DNA from: Streptomyces sp. 8L
GTDB lineage: Bacteria > Actinomycetota > Actinomycetes > Streptomycetales > Streptomycetaceae
Length of the DNA: 50,633 bases
Assembly: GCF_020176795.1 (NCBI RefSeq)
Contig: NZ_JAIUKE010000028.1
Location: 1-50,633 of the forward strand
Direction of reading: 5' to 3'
Part shown: positions 1 through 9,451 of the stretch, piece after piece
Layout of the letters: each line of letters begins with the position of its first letter
Numbering within the stretch: position 1 is the first letter of the stretch
Notes under the pieces: model-generated
Databases searched by the model: none
The model's input: only the letters and a program-made list of their open reading frames with translations
Told to the model about the DNA's origin: nothing
Translations under genes and position numbers: made by a program

Positions 1-70
1 GCCCCGTATCGCGCCCCCGACCAGCGACCGGGTCCGCAGGACCACCCCGGAGGACCCACCAAGGAGTGAC

Positions 71-1915
71 ATGGAAACCCGTGAACTGACAGAGCTCGCG
101 CAGCAGTTGAGGGTCGACTCGGTCCGGGTCGCCGACCGGGCGGGCTCGGGCCACCCGACCTCCTCGATGTCGGCCGCCGACCTGATGGCGGTCCTGCTCG
201 CCAACCATCTGCACTACGACTTCGACCACCCCGACCACCCGGGCAACGACCGGATGATCTTCTCCAAGGGGCACGCGTCGCCGCTGCTGTACTCGATGTA
301 CCTCGCGGCGGGCGCCATCGACGAGGACGAGTTCCTGACCTACCGCACCCTGGGCAGCAGGCTGGAGGGCCACCCGACGCCCCGGCTGCCCTGGGTCGAC
401 GTCGCCACCGGATCGCTCGGGCAGGGGCTGCCCGTCGGCGTGGGCATCGCGCTGGAGGGCCAGCGCCTCGATCACACACCGCACCGCGTCTGGGTGCTGT
501 GCGGCGACAGCGAGATGGCGGAGGGCTCCGTGTGGGAGGCCGCCGAGCACGCCGGCGACCAGCACCTCGACGCCCTCACACTGATCATCGATGTCAACCG
601 GCTCGGCCAGCGCGGCCCCACCCGCCACCAGCACGACCTCGACGCGTACGGCAGGCGCCTGCGGGCCTTCGGCTGGCACACCGTCGAGATCGACGGCCAT
701 GACATCGACGCCGTCGAGCGCGCCTTCGAGGAGGCCGGGTCCACCGGCGGGAAGCCCACCGCGATCATCGCGAGCACCCGCAAGGGGCGCGGTGTGCGCG
801 CCGTCGAGGACCGTGAGGGCATGCACGGCAAGCCCCTCAAGGACGCGGCCGAGGCGATCGAGGAACTCGGCGGCAGGAGGTCGATCCGCGTCTCCGTGGC
901 CCGGCCGCCGCTCTCCGCCGAAACCGGCGAGGCGCGCCACCGGCCGCTGGCGCTCCCGCGCTACGAGGTCGGGGAGACCGTGCCCACCCGGGACGCGTTC
1001 GGCGAGGCACTCACCGCGCTCGGCCACGCGTACGAGGACGTCGTCGTGCTGGACGGCGAGGTCGGCGACTCCACCCGGGCGGAGTACTTCGCCAAGGAGC
1101 ACCCCCAGCGCTACTTCGAGTGCTACATCGCGGAACAGCAGATGGTGGCCGCCGCCGTCGGCATGCAGGCGGTAGGACGGGCCCCGTACGCGGTGTCCTT
1201 CGCCGCCTTCCTGACCCGCGCCCACGACTTCCTGCGCATGGCGGCCGTCAGTCGGGCCTCGATCACCATGGCCGGCTCGCACGCGGGCGTCTCGATCGGC
1301 GAGGACGGGCCGTCCCAGATGGGCGTCGAGGACCTCGCGATGTTCCGCGCCCTGCACGGGTCCACGGTGCTCCAGCCCTGCGACGCGAACCAGGCAGCCC
1401 GCCTCGTCGCGGCGACGCACGGGCTGGAGGGCATCCGCTACCTGCGCACGATGCGTGGCGGGACCCCGGTCATCTACGGCCCCGACGAGGAGTTCCCGGT
1501 CGGCGGCAGCAAGGTCCTGCGGCAGTCCGACGCGGACCGGGTCACCCTCATCGGTTCCGGCATCACGGTGCACGAGTGCCTGGCCGCCGCCGACGCCCTC
1601 GCGGAAGAGGGCATCGCGGCACGCGTCATCGACATGTACTCGGTCAAGCCGGTGGACGAGAACGTCCTCGCGGCCGCGGCCGAGGACACCGACTGCCTGG
1701 TCACCGTCGAGGACCACCACCCGGAAGGCGGTCTGGGCGATGCCGTCGCCGAGGCCTTCGCGGACGGCAGGCCCGCGCCGAAGCGGCTGGTCAGGCTGGC
1801 GGTGCGGACCGTACCCGGCTCGGCCACCGGCGAGGAGCAGCGCCGGGCGGCGGGCATCGACGCGGACTCGATCGCCGCGGGCGTACGCCTGCTCACGGAG
1901 AAGATCATCCGCTGA
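71..1915 (+). CDS. Transketolase (single-chain, short form)
   Basis: This is a thiamine-diphosphate transketolase of the non-oxidative pentose phosphate pathway, cytosolic, 614 aa. The N-terminal half has GSGHPTSS (residues 25-32) and the TPP/Mg motif GDSE at about 145-148 with N176. The C-terminal half begins near residue 320 and has the pyrimidine-binding stretch with the cofactor-activating Glu in CYIAEQQM. It is about 50 residues shorter than the E. coli type and resembles the short animal/actinobacterial form. The ATG has AAGGAG six bases upstream. It precedes an aldehyde dehydrogenase and a phosphoketolase on the same strand, which suggests pentose-phosphate or ketose-phosphate splitting. 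It could be an alternative transketolase beside a housekeeping copy elsewhere (inference). Confidence 0.93.
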   Translation: METRELTELAQQLRVDSVRVADRAGSGHPTSSMSAADLMAVLLANHLHYDFDHPDHPGNDRMIFSKGHASPLLYSMYLAAGAIDEDEFLTYRTLGSRLEGHPTPRLPWVDVATGSLGQGLPVGVGIALEGQRLDHTPHRVWVLCGDSEMAEGSVWEAAEHAGDQHLDALTLIIDVNRLGQRGPTRHQHDLDAYGRRLRAFGWHTVEIDGHDIDAVERAFEEAGSTGGKPTAIIASTRKGRGVRAVEDREGMHGKPLKDAAEAIEELGGRRSIRVSVARPPLSAETGEARHRPLALPRYEVGETVPTRDAFGEALTALGHAYEDVVVLDGEVGDSTRAEYFAKEHPQRYFECYIAEQQMVAAAVGMQAVGRAPYAVSFAAFLTRAHDFLRMAAVSRASITMAGSHAGVSIGEDGPSQMGVEDLAMFRALHGSTVLQPCDANQAARLVAATHGLEGIRYLRTMRGGTPVIYGPDEEFPVGGSKVLRQSDADRVTLIGSGITVHECLAAADALAEEGIAARVIDMYSVKPVDENVLAAAAEDTDCLVTVEDHHPEGGLGDAVAEAFADGRPAPKRLVRLAVRTVPGSATGEEQRRAAGIDADSIAAGVRLLTEKIIR

Positions 1916-2232
1916 CCCGGGCACACGGGGCGCCCGTGCGCGGTGCCCGGGGCGTGCGCGCGTCGCCCGGGGCACGGCACCGCCCGCGGGCCGCACCCGG
2001 TGCGGGCCGCCGCCCGGTCCCCGGGCATGCGGTGCATGAACCCTCCCGATTGGTTACCCGTCCGTCGAGGGCGCGTCTCCCAACCCCTCCCGGGAGGGTT
2101 CGGCAGTGAGCTCCCCGCTCCGCCGCTCGCCGGCTCCACCGGTGGGCGGCGGAGTCCGTGCGGTGCACCCGTGTTGCGCGGCCCCGAAGCGCACACCAGG
2201 CTCGTGACCAACGACTCCAGGAGGAATCGGCC
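1916..2232. other. Intergenic region between transketolase and aldehyde dehydrogenase
   Basis: This 317-bp gap holds no convincing gene. The first part is rich in GC inverted repeats just after the transketolase stop. A perfect 14-bp palindrome, CCCTCCCGGGAGGG, sits at 2085-2098. It could be a terminator stem or an operator. The last bases hold the AGGAGGA ribosome binding site of the next gene. Confidence 0.5.
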
Positions 2233-3630
2233 ATGCCGATCGCAACGGTCAACCCCGCCACGGGCGAGACGCTCAAGACGTTCGACCCGATGGGGTCCGC
2301 GGAGGTCGAGCGCAGGATCGCCGCGGCGGACTCCACGTTCAGGACCTACCGCACCACCTCGTTCCAGGAGCGCGCGCGGCTCCTGAACCGCGCCGCCGAC
2401 CTGCTGGAGCAGGACGCCCCGAGCCTCGGCCGCACCATCGCCACCGAGATGGGCAAACCCGTGGGGCAGGGCCGCGCCGAGGCCCTGAAGTGCGCCAAGT
2501 CCATGCGCTGGTACGCGGCCCACGCGCAGGACCTGCTCGCCGACGAGCACCCGGACGACGCCGACGTACGGGACTCGGGCGGCGCCGCCGCGCGCGTCGT
2601 GTACCGGCCGCTGGGCGTGGTGCTCGCCGTGATGCCGTGGAACTTCCCGCTCTGGCAGGTCGTACGGTTCGCCGCCCCTGCGCTCATGGCGGGCAACGTC
2701 GGCCTGCTCAAGCACGCCTCGAACGTGCCGCAGACCGCCCTGTACCTGGAGGAGCTCTTCCGCCGGGCGGGTTTCCCCGAGGGCTGCTTCCAGACCCTGC
2801 TGATCCGCTCGGGCGCCGTCGAGGACGTCGTGCGCGACCGGCGGGTCGTCGCCGCCACCCTCACCGGCAGCGAACCGGCGGGGCGCGCCGTGGCCGCCGC
2901 TGCGGGCGACGAGATCAAGAAGACCGTGCTGGAGCTGGGCGGCAGCGACCCGTTCGTGGTGATGCCGTCCGCCGACCTCACCAAGGCGGCGAAGACCGCG
3001 GTCACCGCGCGCGTCCAGAACACCGGGCAGTCGTGCATCGCGGCCAAGCGGTTCATCGTCCACACCGACGTGTACGACGCGTTCACCGCCCTGTTCACGG
3101 CCGCGATGCGGGAGCTGACCGTGGGCGACCCGATGGACGAGGACACCGACGTCGGCCCGCTCTCCAGCGAGCAGGGCCGCGCCGACCTGGAGGAACTCGT
3201 CGACGACGCCGTCGGCCACGGCGCGCGGGTGCTGTGCGGCGGCAGGCGTCCGCCCGGCGGCGGAGCGGGCTGGTTCTACGAGCCGACCGTCCTCGCCGAC
3301 GTCACCGGCGCGATGCGCATCCACCAGGAGGAGACCTTCGGACCGGTCGCCACGCTCTACCGGGTCGCGGACCTCGACGAGGCCGTCGAGGTCGCCAACG
3401 ACACACCGTTCGGACTCAGTTCCAACGCGTGGACGCGCGACGAGGGGGACATGGAGCGCTTCACCCGCGACCTGGCGGCGGGCGGTGTGTTCTTCAACGG
3501 CATGACGGCCTCGCACCCCGCCTTCCCGTTCGGCGGTGTCAAACGCTCCGGGTACGGCCGCGAGCTGGCGGGCCACGGCATCCGCGAGTTCTGCAACATC
3601 ACCACCGTCTGGTACGGCCCGACCGACTGA
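2233..3630 (+). CDS. NAD(P)-dependent succinate-semialdehyde dehydrogenase (aldehyde dehydrogenase family)
   Basis: This 465-aa aldehyde dehydrogenase resembles the GabD1 type and would oxidise a semialdehyde, typically succinate semialdehyde, to the acid with NAD(P). The general-base Glu is in LELGGSDP (about E234) and the catalytic Cys is in GQSC (about C268). The MPWNFPLWQ cofactor-binding segment and [10 protein letters not shown] are also present. I chose ATG 2233 because AGGAGGAA lies just upstream and the protein then begins at the usual [11 protein letters not shown]. The open frame extends further upstream but that part looks non-coding. It lies 74 bp before the phosphoketolase gene and may be cotranscribed with it. 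The exact aldehyde substrate cannot be read from sequence. Confidence 0.88.
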   Translation: MPIATVNPATGETLKTFDPMGSAEVERRIAAADSTFRTYRTTSFQERARLLNRAADLLEQDAPSLGRTIATEMGKPVGQGRAEALKCAKSMRWYAAHAQDLLADEHPDDADVRDSGGAAARVVYRPLGVVLAVMPWNFPLWQVVRFAAPALMAGNVGLLKHASNVPQTALYLEELFRRAGFPEGCFQTLLIRSGAVEDVVRDRRVVAATLTGSEPAGRAVAAAAGDEIKKTVLELGGSDPFVVMPSADLTKAAKTAVTARVQNTGQSCIAAKRFIVHTDVYDAFTALFTAAMRELTVGDPMDEDTDVGPLSSEQGRADLEELVDDAVGHGARVLCGGRRPPGGGAGWFYEPTVLADVTGAMRIHQEETFGPVATLYRVADLDEAVEVANDTPFGLSSNAWTRDEGDMERFTRDLAAGGVFFNGMTASHPAFPFGGVKRSGYGRELAGHGIREFCNITTVWYGPTD

Positions 3631-3704
3631 CCGCCCGCGCCGGCGGCCGTCGGGGCGCGCCCCGCGGCACCGGCAGCCACCGGGAAACGAGCAGGGAGAC
3701 CCGA

Positions 3705-6086
3705 ATGCGCAAGGCCAAGACCGCGGCGCGGCAGCTCACCGACGCCGATCTGGCGACGCTCGACGCGCACTGGCGCGCCGCCAACTACCTCGCTGTCGGC
3801 CAGATCTACCTGATGGCCAACCCCCTGCTCCTCGAACCGCTCGCGCCCGAGCACATCAAGCCGAGGCTGCTCGGGCACTGGGGCACCTCGCCGGGGCTCA
3901 ACCTCGTGTACACCCACCTCAACCGGATCATCAAGGACCGCGGGATCGACGCCCTCGCCGTCTGGGGGCCCGGCCACGGCGGACCCGCCGTCCTCGCCAA
4001 CTCCTGGCTCGAGGGCTCCTATTCGGAGACCTACCCGGACGTCTCACGGGACGCGGCAGGCATGGGCCGGCTGTTCAAGCAGTTCTCCTTCCCCGGCGGG
4101 GTGCCGAGCCATGTGGCACCGGAGACGCCCGGTTCGATCCACGAGGGCGGCGAGCTCGGCTACTCGCTGGCCCACGCCTACGGCGCCGCCCTCGACCACC
4201 CGGAGCTGCTGGTGGCGTGCGTCATCGGCGACGGAGAGGCGGAGACGGGGCCGCTCGCCGCGTCCTGGCACGCCAACAAGTTCCTCGACCCGGTCCACGA
4301 CGGCGCCGTGCTGCCCGTACTGCACCTCAACGGGTACAAGATCGCCAACCCGACGGTCCTCGCCCGGCTGCCCGACGACGAACTCGACGAACTGCTGCGC
4401 GGCTACGGCCACGAGCCGATCCATGTCACCGGCGACCAGCCGATCGCCGTGCACCGGGCCATGGCCGAGGCCCTGGACCGGGCCGTGGACGCCATCGGCG
4501 CGATCCAGCACGCCGCCCGCGACGAGGGCGAGACGCGGCGTCCCCGCTGGCCCGTGATCGTGCTGCGCACCCCGAAGGGCTGGACCGGCCCCGCCGAGGT
4601 GGACGGACTCCCGGTGGAGGGTACGTGGCGCGCCCACCAGGTGCCGCTGAGCGGCGTCCGCACCAACCCCGACCACCTGCGCCAACTGGAGGCGTGGCTG
4701 CGCTCGTACCGCCCGGAAGAGCTGTTCGACCCGACCGGGGCGCCGGTGCCGGAGCTGCTGAGCTTCGTGCCGGAGGGGGCGCGCAGGCTCGGCGCCACCC
4801 CGTACGCGAACGGCGGGCTCCTGCTGCGCGAGCTGCCGCTGCCGCCGCTGACGAAGTACGCCGTGCCCGTCGACAAGCCGGGCACCGTCCTGCACGAGCC
4901 CACCCGGGTGCTCGGTTCGCTGCTGGAGGACGTGATGGCGGCGACGGAGGGCCGCCGCGACTTCCGCGTCGTGGGAGCCGACGAGACCGCGTCCAACCGG
5001 CTCGAAGCGCTCTACGAGGCGACCGGCAAGGCATGGCAGGCGCTCACCCTGCCCACCGACGAACACCTGGCGCCGGGCGGCCGGGTGATGGAGGTGCTCT
5101 CGGAACACCTCTGCCAGGGCTGGCTCGAGGGCTATCTGCTGACGGGCCGGCACGGCCTGTTCTCCAGCTACGAGGCGTTCGCGCACATCGTCGACTCGAT
5201 GGTCAACCAGCACATCAAGTGGCTGCGCACCTCGCGCAGGCTGCCCTGGCGCCGCCCCATCGCCTCCCTCAACTACCTGCTCACCTCCCATGTGTGGCGC
5301 CAGGACCACAACGGCTTCTCGCACCAGGACCCGGGCTTCGTGGACCACGTGCTCAACAAGAGCCCGGAGGCGGTACGGGTCTACCTGCCGCCGGACACCA
5401 ACACCCTGCTCTCGGTGGCCGACCACGCGCTGCGCAGCCGCGACTACGTCAACGTGATCGTGGCGGGCAAGCAGCCCACGTTCGACTGGCTCAGCATGGA
5501 CGAGGCGATCGCACACTGCACCAGGGGCGCGGGCACCTGGGACTGGGCGGGCACCGAGGACGGCACCCGCGAGCCGGACGTCGTCCTCGCCTGCGCGGGC
5601 GACGTACCGACCCAGGAGACGCTGGCCGCCGCCGACCTGCTGCGCGAGCACCTGCCCGCGCTCGCCGTGCGGGTCGTGAACGTGGTCGACATGGCGCGGC
5701 TCATGCCGAACGAGGAACACCCGCACGGCATGACCGAGTCCGAGTACGACACGCTGTTCACCCGCGACAAGCCGGTCATCTTCGCCTACCACGGCTACCC
5801 GTGGCTGATCCACCGGCTCACCTACCGGCGCCTCGGCCACGCGAACCTGCATGTCCGCGGGTACAAGGAGGAGGGCACCACCACCACGCCCTTCGACATG
5901 GTCGTGAAGAACGACCTGGACCGCTACCGGCTGGTGATGGACGTACTCGACCGGGTGCCGGGTCTCGGCGTGCGGTCCGTGGGGCTGCGCCAGGCGATGA
6001 CCGACGCGCGCACCCGGCACCACGCGTGGATTCGCGAACACGGGGTGGACCTCCCCGAAGTCGCGGAGTGGACCTGGCGGGGCTGA
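3705..6086 (+). CDS. xfp: Xylulose-5-phosphate/fructose-6-phosphate phosphoketolase
   Basis: This 793-aa TPP enzyme of the XFP family cleaves xylulose 5-phosphate and/or fructose 6-phosphate with phosphate to acetyl phosphate plus glyceraldehyde 3-phosphate or erythrose 4-phosphate. The family N-terminus [15 protein letters not shown] and WGPGHGGPA is present, as are the TPP motif [11 protein letters not shown] (near residue 175) and the C-terminal block [17 protein letters not shown]. Length matches the family. The start at ATG 3705 follows GCAGGGAGA. Placed after transketolase and an aldehyde dehydrogenase, it points to a carbon-saving bypass to acetyl phosphate. No acetate kinase or phosphotransacetylase is in the window. 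Confidence 0.95.
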   Translation: MRKAKTAARQLTDADLATLDAHWRAANYLAVGQIYLMANPLLLEPLAPEHIKPRLLGHWGTSPGLNLVYTHLNRIIKDRGIDALAVWGPGHGGPAVLANSWLEGSYSETYPDVSRDAAGMGRLFKQFSFPGGVPSHVAPETPGSIHEGGELGYSLAHAYGAALDHPELLVACVIGDGEAETGPLAASWHANKFLDPVHDGAVLPVLHLNGYKIANPTVLARLPDDELDELLRGYGHEPIHVTGDQPIAVHRAMAEALDRAVDAIGAIQHAARDEGETRRPRWPVIVLRTPKGWTGPAEVDGLPVEGTWRAHQVPLSGVRTNPDHLRQLEAWLRSYRPEELFDPTGAPVPELLSFVPEGARRLGATPYANGGLLLRELPLPPLTKYAVPVDKPGTVLHEPTRVLGSLLEDVMAATEGRRDFRVVGADETASNRLEALYEATGKAWQALTLPTDEHLAPGGRVMEVLSEHLCQGWLEGYLLTGRHGLFSSYEAFAHIVDSMVNQHIKWLRTSRRLPWRRPIASLNYLLTSHVWRQDHNGFSHQDPGFVDHVLNKSPEAVRVYLPPDTNTLLSVADHALRSRDYVNVIVAGKQPTFDWLSMDEAIAHCTRGAGTWDWAGTEDGTREPDVVLACAGDVPTQETLAAADLLREHLPALAVRVVNVVDMARLMPNEEHPHGMTESEYDTLFTRDKPVIFAYHGYPWLIHRLTYRRLGHANLHVRGYKEEGTTTTPFDMVVKNDLDRYRLVMDVLDRVPGLGVRSVGLRQAMTDARTRHHAWIREHGVDLPEVAEWTWRG

Positions 6087-6138
6087 CGCCGAACGGCGGC
6101 CACAAGACACCCACGATGTGCCGGGAGGGCAGGAGACG

Positions 6139-7068
6139 GTGAGCGGCGGAGAAAAGCGTGACGACGTCCGTACGGTACGGGCGGGGCGCAGGACGATCGA
6201 GGTGCACCGGCCGGGCAAGGTGCTCTTCCCCGACCGGCGGCCGCCCCTGACCAAGGCCGGCCTTGTGGACCACTACCACGACCTCGCGCCGTACATGCTG
6301 CCGGAGTTGAAGGGCCGCCCGCTGATGCTGGAGCGTCACCCCGACGGGCTGGCGGGGCCGCGCTTCATGCAGAAGAACACACCGGCCTCCTACCCGGAGT
6401 GGGTCCGCAGGGCCGAGCTGCCGAAGAAGGGCGGAACCGTGACGCACACGGTGTGCGACGGCGAACCCACCCTCCTCTACCTGGCCGACCAGGCGTGTGT
6501 GGCCTTCCACCGCTGGCAGTCCCGCGCGGACCGGCCCGACCATCCGGACCGGCTCGTCTTCGACCTCGACCCGCCGGGCGACGACTTCGAGCCGGTCAGG
6601 TCCGCGGCCCGGCAGCTCGGCGAGCTGCTGGCGGAACTGCGCCTGCCCGCGGCCCTGATGACGACGGGCTCGCGGGGCCTGCACGTGATCGTGCCACTGG
6701 ACCGGAGGGCCGGCTTCGACGAGGTACGGGACTTCGCGGGCGAGACGGCGGACCTGCTCGCGGCGCGCGACCCGGACCACCTCACCACCGAGGTGCGGAC
6801 GGACGCGCGCGGCGGCCGGCTCTACCTGGACATCCAGCGCAACGCCTACGCGCAGACCGCCGTGGCGCCGTACTCGGTGCGCGCGAAGCCCGGCGCACCG
6901 GTCGCGACACCCATCAGCTGGGACCAGCTCTCCGACCCGGCCCTGCACGGGCAGCGCTGGAGCGTCGGCTCCGTCCTGGAGCAGGCGGAGAAGAACCCCT
7001 GGTCGGACCTGCCGGCCAGGGGGAGGGGACTGGGCCCCGCGGCGCGCCGCCTCAGGGCCCTTCGCTGA
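6139..7068 (+). CDS. LigD-type polymerase/primase domain protein (stand-alone NHEJ polymerase)
   Basis: This 309-aa protein is a free-standing LigD polymerase domain of the archaeo-eukaryotic primase type, as used in bacterial non-homologous end joining for gap filling. The catalytic Asp pair is in VFDLDPPG (about D142 and D144), and the family blocks MTTGSRGLHVIVPL, LYLDIQRN and AVAPYSVRAKPGAPVATP follow. No ligase or nuclease domain is attached. I chose GTG 6139 because GGGAGGGCAGGAG lies just before it; an in-frame ATG at 6118 has no comparable site. Its stop directly abuts the stop of the convergent TPR gene. The natural partner Ku is encoded at 40.7 kb. Confidence 0.9.
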   Translation: MSGGEKRDDVRTVRAGRRTIEVHRPGKVLFPDRRPPLTKAGLVDHYHDLAPYMLPELKGRPLMLERHPDGLAGPRFMQKNTPASYPEWVRRAELPKKGGTVTHTVCDGEPTLLYLADQACVAFHRWQSRADRPDHPDRLVFDLDPPGDDFEPVRSAARQLGELLAELRLPAALMTTGSRGLHVIVPLDRRAGFDEVRDFAGETADLLAARDPDHLTTEVRTDARGGRLYLDIQRNAYAQTAVAPYSVRAKPGAPVATPISWDQLSDPALHGQRWSVGSVLEQAEKNPWSDLPARGRGLGPAARRLRALR

Positions 7069-7461
7069 TCACCGGGCGGAGGTGTCAAGACGCGGGGGAG
7101 TGGTCCGAGTGGTCTCTTCGAACGCTTCACCGGCGAAGGCCGCGGCGATCCGCAGATGCGTCCCGGCCTCCTCGGCCTGCCCCTGACGCTCCAGGGTGCG
7201 GCCCAGCATGAGGTGCGCGTACGCCTCGACGGGGTCCCGCTCGATGACGGCCCGCAGCTCCGCCTCGGCCTTCCGCAGCCGCGCGGAGTGGTAGTAGGCG
7301 CGCGCCAGCAGCAGCCGCGTCGCGACCTGCTCAGGCTGCTCTTCGACCAGCCCCAGCAGGATGCGGGCGGCCGTCACGTACTCCTTGGCGTCGAAGAACA
7401 TCAGCGCGCGGTCCCAGCGCTCCGCCGGCGTGCCGTACTCGTAGTAGGTCGACTCTTCCAC
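7069..7461 (-). CDS. Tetratricopeptide repeat protein
   Basis: This 130-aa soluble protein is built of TPR-like helical repeats: AARILLGLVEEQPEQVATRLLLARAYYHSARLRKAEAELR is split here by description only, and the unit pattern (A-x-x-Y at ~20-30 and ~55, P at repeat ends) is visible. TPR units normally mediate protein contacts; no partner is evident. The start is GTG, with GAGGAGG positioned upstream on the minus strand. It is divergent from the pirin gene, with 124 bp between them, and converges without gap on the LigD polymerase gene. Confidence 0.8.
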   Translation of the reverse strand: MEESTYYEYGTPAERWDRALMFFDAKEYVTAARILLGLVEEQPEQVATRLLLARAYYHSARLRKAEAELRAVIERDPVEAYAHLMLGRTLERQGQAEEAGTHLRIAAAFAGEAFEETTRTTPPRLDTSAR

Positions 7462-7499
7462 GGGGCCTCCTCACGGGCCGTTCGTCATGGGCGAGAGCG

Positions 7500-7520
7500 T
7501 CAACCGGAGCAGTTGGTTGA
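7500..7520. promoter_or_regulatory. Inverted repeat in the TPR/pirin divergent promoter region
   Basis: TCAACC and GGTTGA form 6-bp arms separated by 9 bp. They lie in a locally AT-richer stretch between two divergent genes, which suits a shared control site. No regulator is assigned. Confidence 0.3.
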
Positions 7521-7585
7521 ATATTCCACAGAATTTACCGCGGCGCTGATGCGCCCCGCGGGGCGACGGGAATACGTTGTGGTCC

Positions 7586-8551
7586 ATGAGCAATCTGGAA
7601 CGCCGTGCGACCGTCACCACCTGCGGCGGCAGGCAGGAAGTGGGGGCCGCGCCGGTGCGCGAGCTGCTCAGCCCGCGCCGGGTCAGGCTCGGTGAGTCCA
7701 CGGAGGTCCGCAGGCTCCTGCCCAACCTGGGCCGCCGCATGATCGGCGCCTGGGCCTTCGTCGACCACTACGGCCCCGACGACATCGCGGACGAGCCGGG
7801 GATGCAGGTTCCGCCCCACCCCCACCTGGGCCTTCAGACCGTCAGCTGGCTGCACGAGGGCGAGGTGCTGCATCGTGACAGCCTCGGCAGCCTCCAGACG
7901 ATCCGCCCCCGCGAACTCGGCCTCATGACGTCGGGCCGGGCGATCTCCCACTCGGAGGAGAGCCCCCGCCCCCACGCCCGGCTGCTGCACGGCGCCCAGC
8001 TCTGGGTCGCGCTCCCGGACGCGCACCGCCACGTCGAGCCCCACTTCCAGCACCACGCGGACCTCCCGTCCGTCACGGCCCCGGGCCTGAGCGCGACGGT
8101 CGTCCTCGGCGCACTCGACGGCGCCGAGTCCCCGGGCACCGTCTACAGCCCGCTGATGGGGGCGGACCTCACTCTCACGCAGGGCACGAACGTCCGCGTC
8201 CCTCTGGACCCGGACTTCGAGTACGGCGTCCTCGCGATGTCCGGCGAGACGGAGGTCGACGGCGTCCCGGTCCTGCCGGGCTCGATGCTCTACCTCGGCA
8301 CGGGCCGCCGCGAGCTCCCGCTGCGGGCCGCCACGGACGGAGCCGTGATGCTGCTCGGCGGCGAACCGTTCGAGGAGAAGCTGCTGATGTGGTGGAACTT
8401 CGTGGCAAGGACGTCCGAGGAGATCGAGCGGGCGCGGGAGGACTGGATGACGGGGACCCGGTTCGGCCAGGTCCACGGCTACGACGGTGAACGCCTCGCT
8501 GCCCCCGCCATCCCGAACGTGCCCCTGAAACCACGGGGACGTACGCGCTGA
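7586..8551 (+). CDS. Pirin family protein
   Basis: This 321-aa bicupin of the pirin family is an iron-binding protein; bacterial members include quercetinase-like enzymes and metabolic modulators. The N-terminal cupin carries the metal-site pattern HPHLGLQTVSWLHEGEVLHRDS followed by the pirin block GLMTSGRAISHSEESP. I chose ATG 7586, where the protein begins MSNLERR. No Shine-Dalgarno sequence precedes it, but TACGTT at 7573-7578 would serve as a -10 for a leaderless transcript. A TTG six residues earlier is less likely. Its function here is not resolved. Confidence 0.87.
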   Translation: MSNLERRATVTTCGGRQEVGAAPVRELLSPRRVRLGESTEVRRLLPNLGRRMIGAWAFVDHYGPDDIADEPGMQVPPHPHLGLQTVSWLHEGEVLHRDSLGSLQTIRPRELGLMTSGRAISHSEESPRPHARLLHGAQLWVALPDAHRHVEPHFQHHADLPSVTAPGLSATVVLGALDGAESPGTVYSPLMGADLTLTQGTNVRVPLDPDFEYGVLAMSGETEVDGVPVLPGSMLYLGTGRRELPLRAATDGAVMLLGGEPFEEKLLMWWNFVARTSEEIERAREDWMTGTRFGQVHGYDGERLAAPAIPNVPLKPRGRTR

Positions 8552-8552
8552 C

Positions 8553-8598
8553 CTGGTGTCCGGCGCTCTTCGGGAGATCCCTGGAGACGCCGGACCAG
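8553..8598 (+). terminator. Hairpin after the pirin gene
   Basis: CTGGTGTCCGGCG (8553-8565) pairs with CGCCGGACCAG (8588-8598) with a two-base bulge. It begins two bases after the pirin stop. There is no T tract, as is usual in high-GC actinomycetes. Confidence 0.5.
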
Positions 8599-8691
8599 AG
8601 CACGCGGGCGCCCCGGGCCCCTCGGCGCTCGCCGGACGCGGCAAGGAGACGGGGCCGACCCTGCCTGCCGCGCGCCCTGCCGGCCGCGTGC

Positions 8692-9360
8692 TTAGCGCGT
8701 CGCGGCGGCCAGCGCCGCTCGGACGGTGTCGGCGCCGGCCGGCCGGCCCTTCTCGTCCGAGGACGGCCCGTACGGGGTACCCCACACCGGCGTGCCCGTC
8801 GCCTGCCGCCAGCCGTCGGCCAGCGTTCCCGCGTCCACCACGCTGTACCCGAGGGATGCGATGAACGCGGTCACCGCCGCTTTCGCCGGCGCGGAGTCAC
8901 CCGCGATCGGCAGGCAGGAGCGGTCGGCCGCGCCCGCCGGGCGGGCCAGTGACAGCAGGTGCTTGAAGAAGATGTTGTTGAACGCCTTCACGATCGCGGC
9001 GTCCGGGACGTACCGCCGCAGCAGCTCGCTCGAAGTGAGCGAGTTGCTGTCGAGCTCGGGGATGTGCCCGTCGCGCTCGGGGCCGTAGTTGCACGTGTCG
9101 ATGACCGTCTTTCCGGCCAGTGGCGCGGCGGGCACGGCGGCGAAGGCCTTGACCGGCACCGAGACCACGACGAGGTCACCGGCCGCCGCGGCCTCCCGGC
9201 TCGTCGCCGCGGACGCCCGCGGCCCCAGTTCCGCGGCCGCGTCCGCGAGCGTTTCCGGACCGCGCGAATTGCTGAGCACGACCCGGTGCCCGGCCTCCAC
9301 GGCGAGCCGCGCCATGGTCCCGCCGATGTATCCGCTTCCGATGAATCCCACAGTGGTCAT
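8692..9360 (-). CDS. NADPH-dependent F420 reductase-like NAD(P)-binding protein
   Basis: This 222-aa protein has the N-terminal Rossmann motif GFIGSGYIGGTMA and the SNSRG phosphate-binding segment typical of F420H2:NADP oxidoreductase-like proteins. It also has VKAFNNIF in the middle region and a C-terminal WGTPYG. It probably reduces or oxidises a small substrate or coenzyme F420 with NADPH; annotation by family only. I chose ATG at 9360 because GGAGGGG lies 10 bases upstream and the Rossmann motif begins five residues later. A similar but distinct paralogue is at 10537-11148, with an SDR gene between them. Confidence 0.8.
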   Translation of the reverse strand: MTTVGFIGSGYIGGTMARLAVEAGHRVVLSNSRGPETLADAAAELGPRASAATSREAAAAGDLVVVSVPVKAFAAVPAAPLAGKTVIDTCNYGPERDGHIPELDSNSLTSSELLRRYVPDAAIVKAFNNIFFKHLLSLARPAGAADRSCLPIAGDSAPAKAAVTAFIASLGYSVVDAGTLADGWRQATGTPVWGTPYGPSSDEKGRPAGADTVRAALAAATR

Positions 9361-9451
9361 ATTCTCGGCGCCCCTCCAAAAGAGCCGTAACTTTTCTATC
9401 CGCCGGGCCCGTCTGTCGTTCGCCGGGTCCGGCGCTCTCCACTTTTCGCCG

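Noticed and set aside
1474..3576. 700-codon minus-strand frame across transketolase and aldehyde dehydrogenase
   Set aside because: Antisense shadow of two well-supported genes in high-GC DNA; no recognisable domain.
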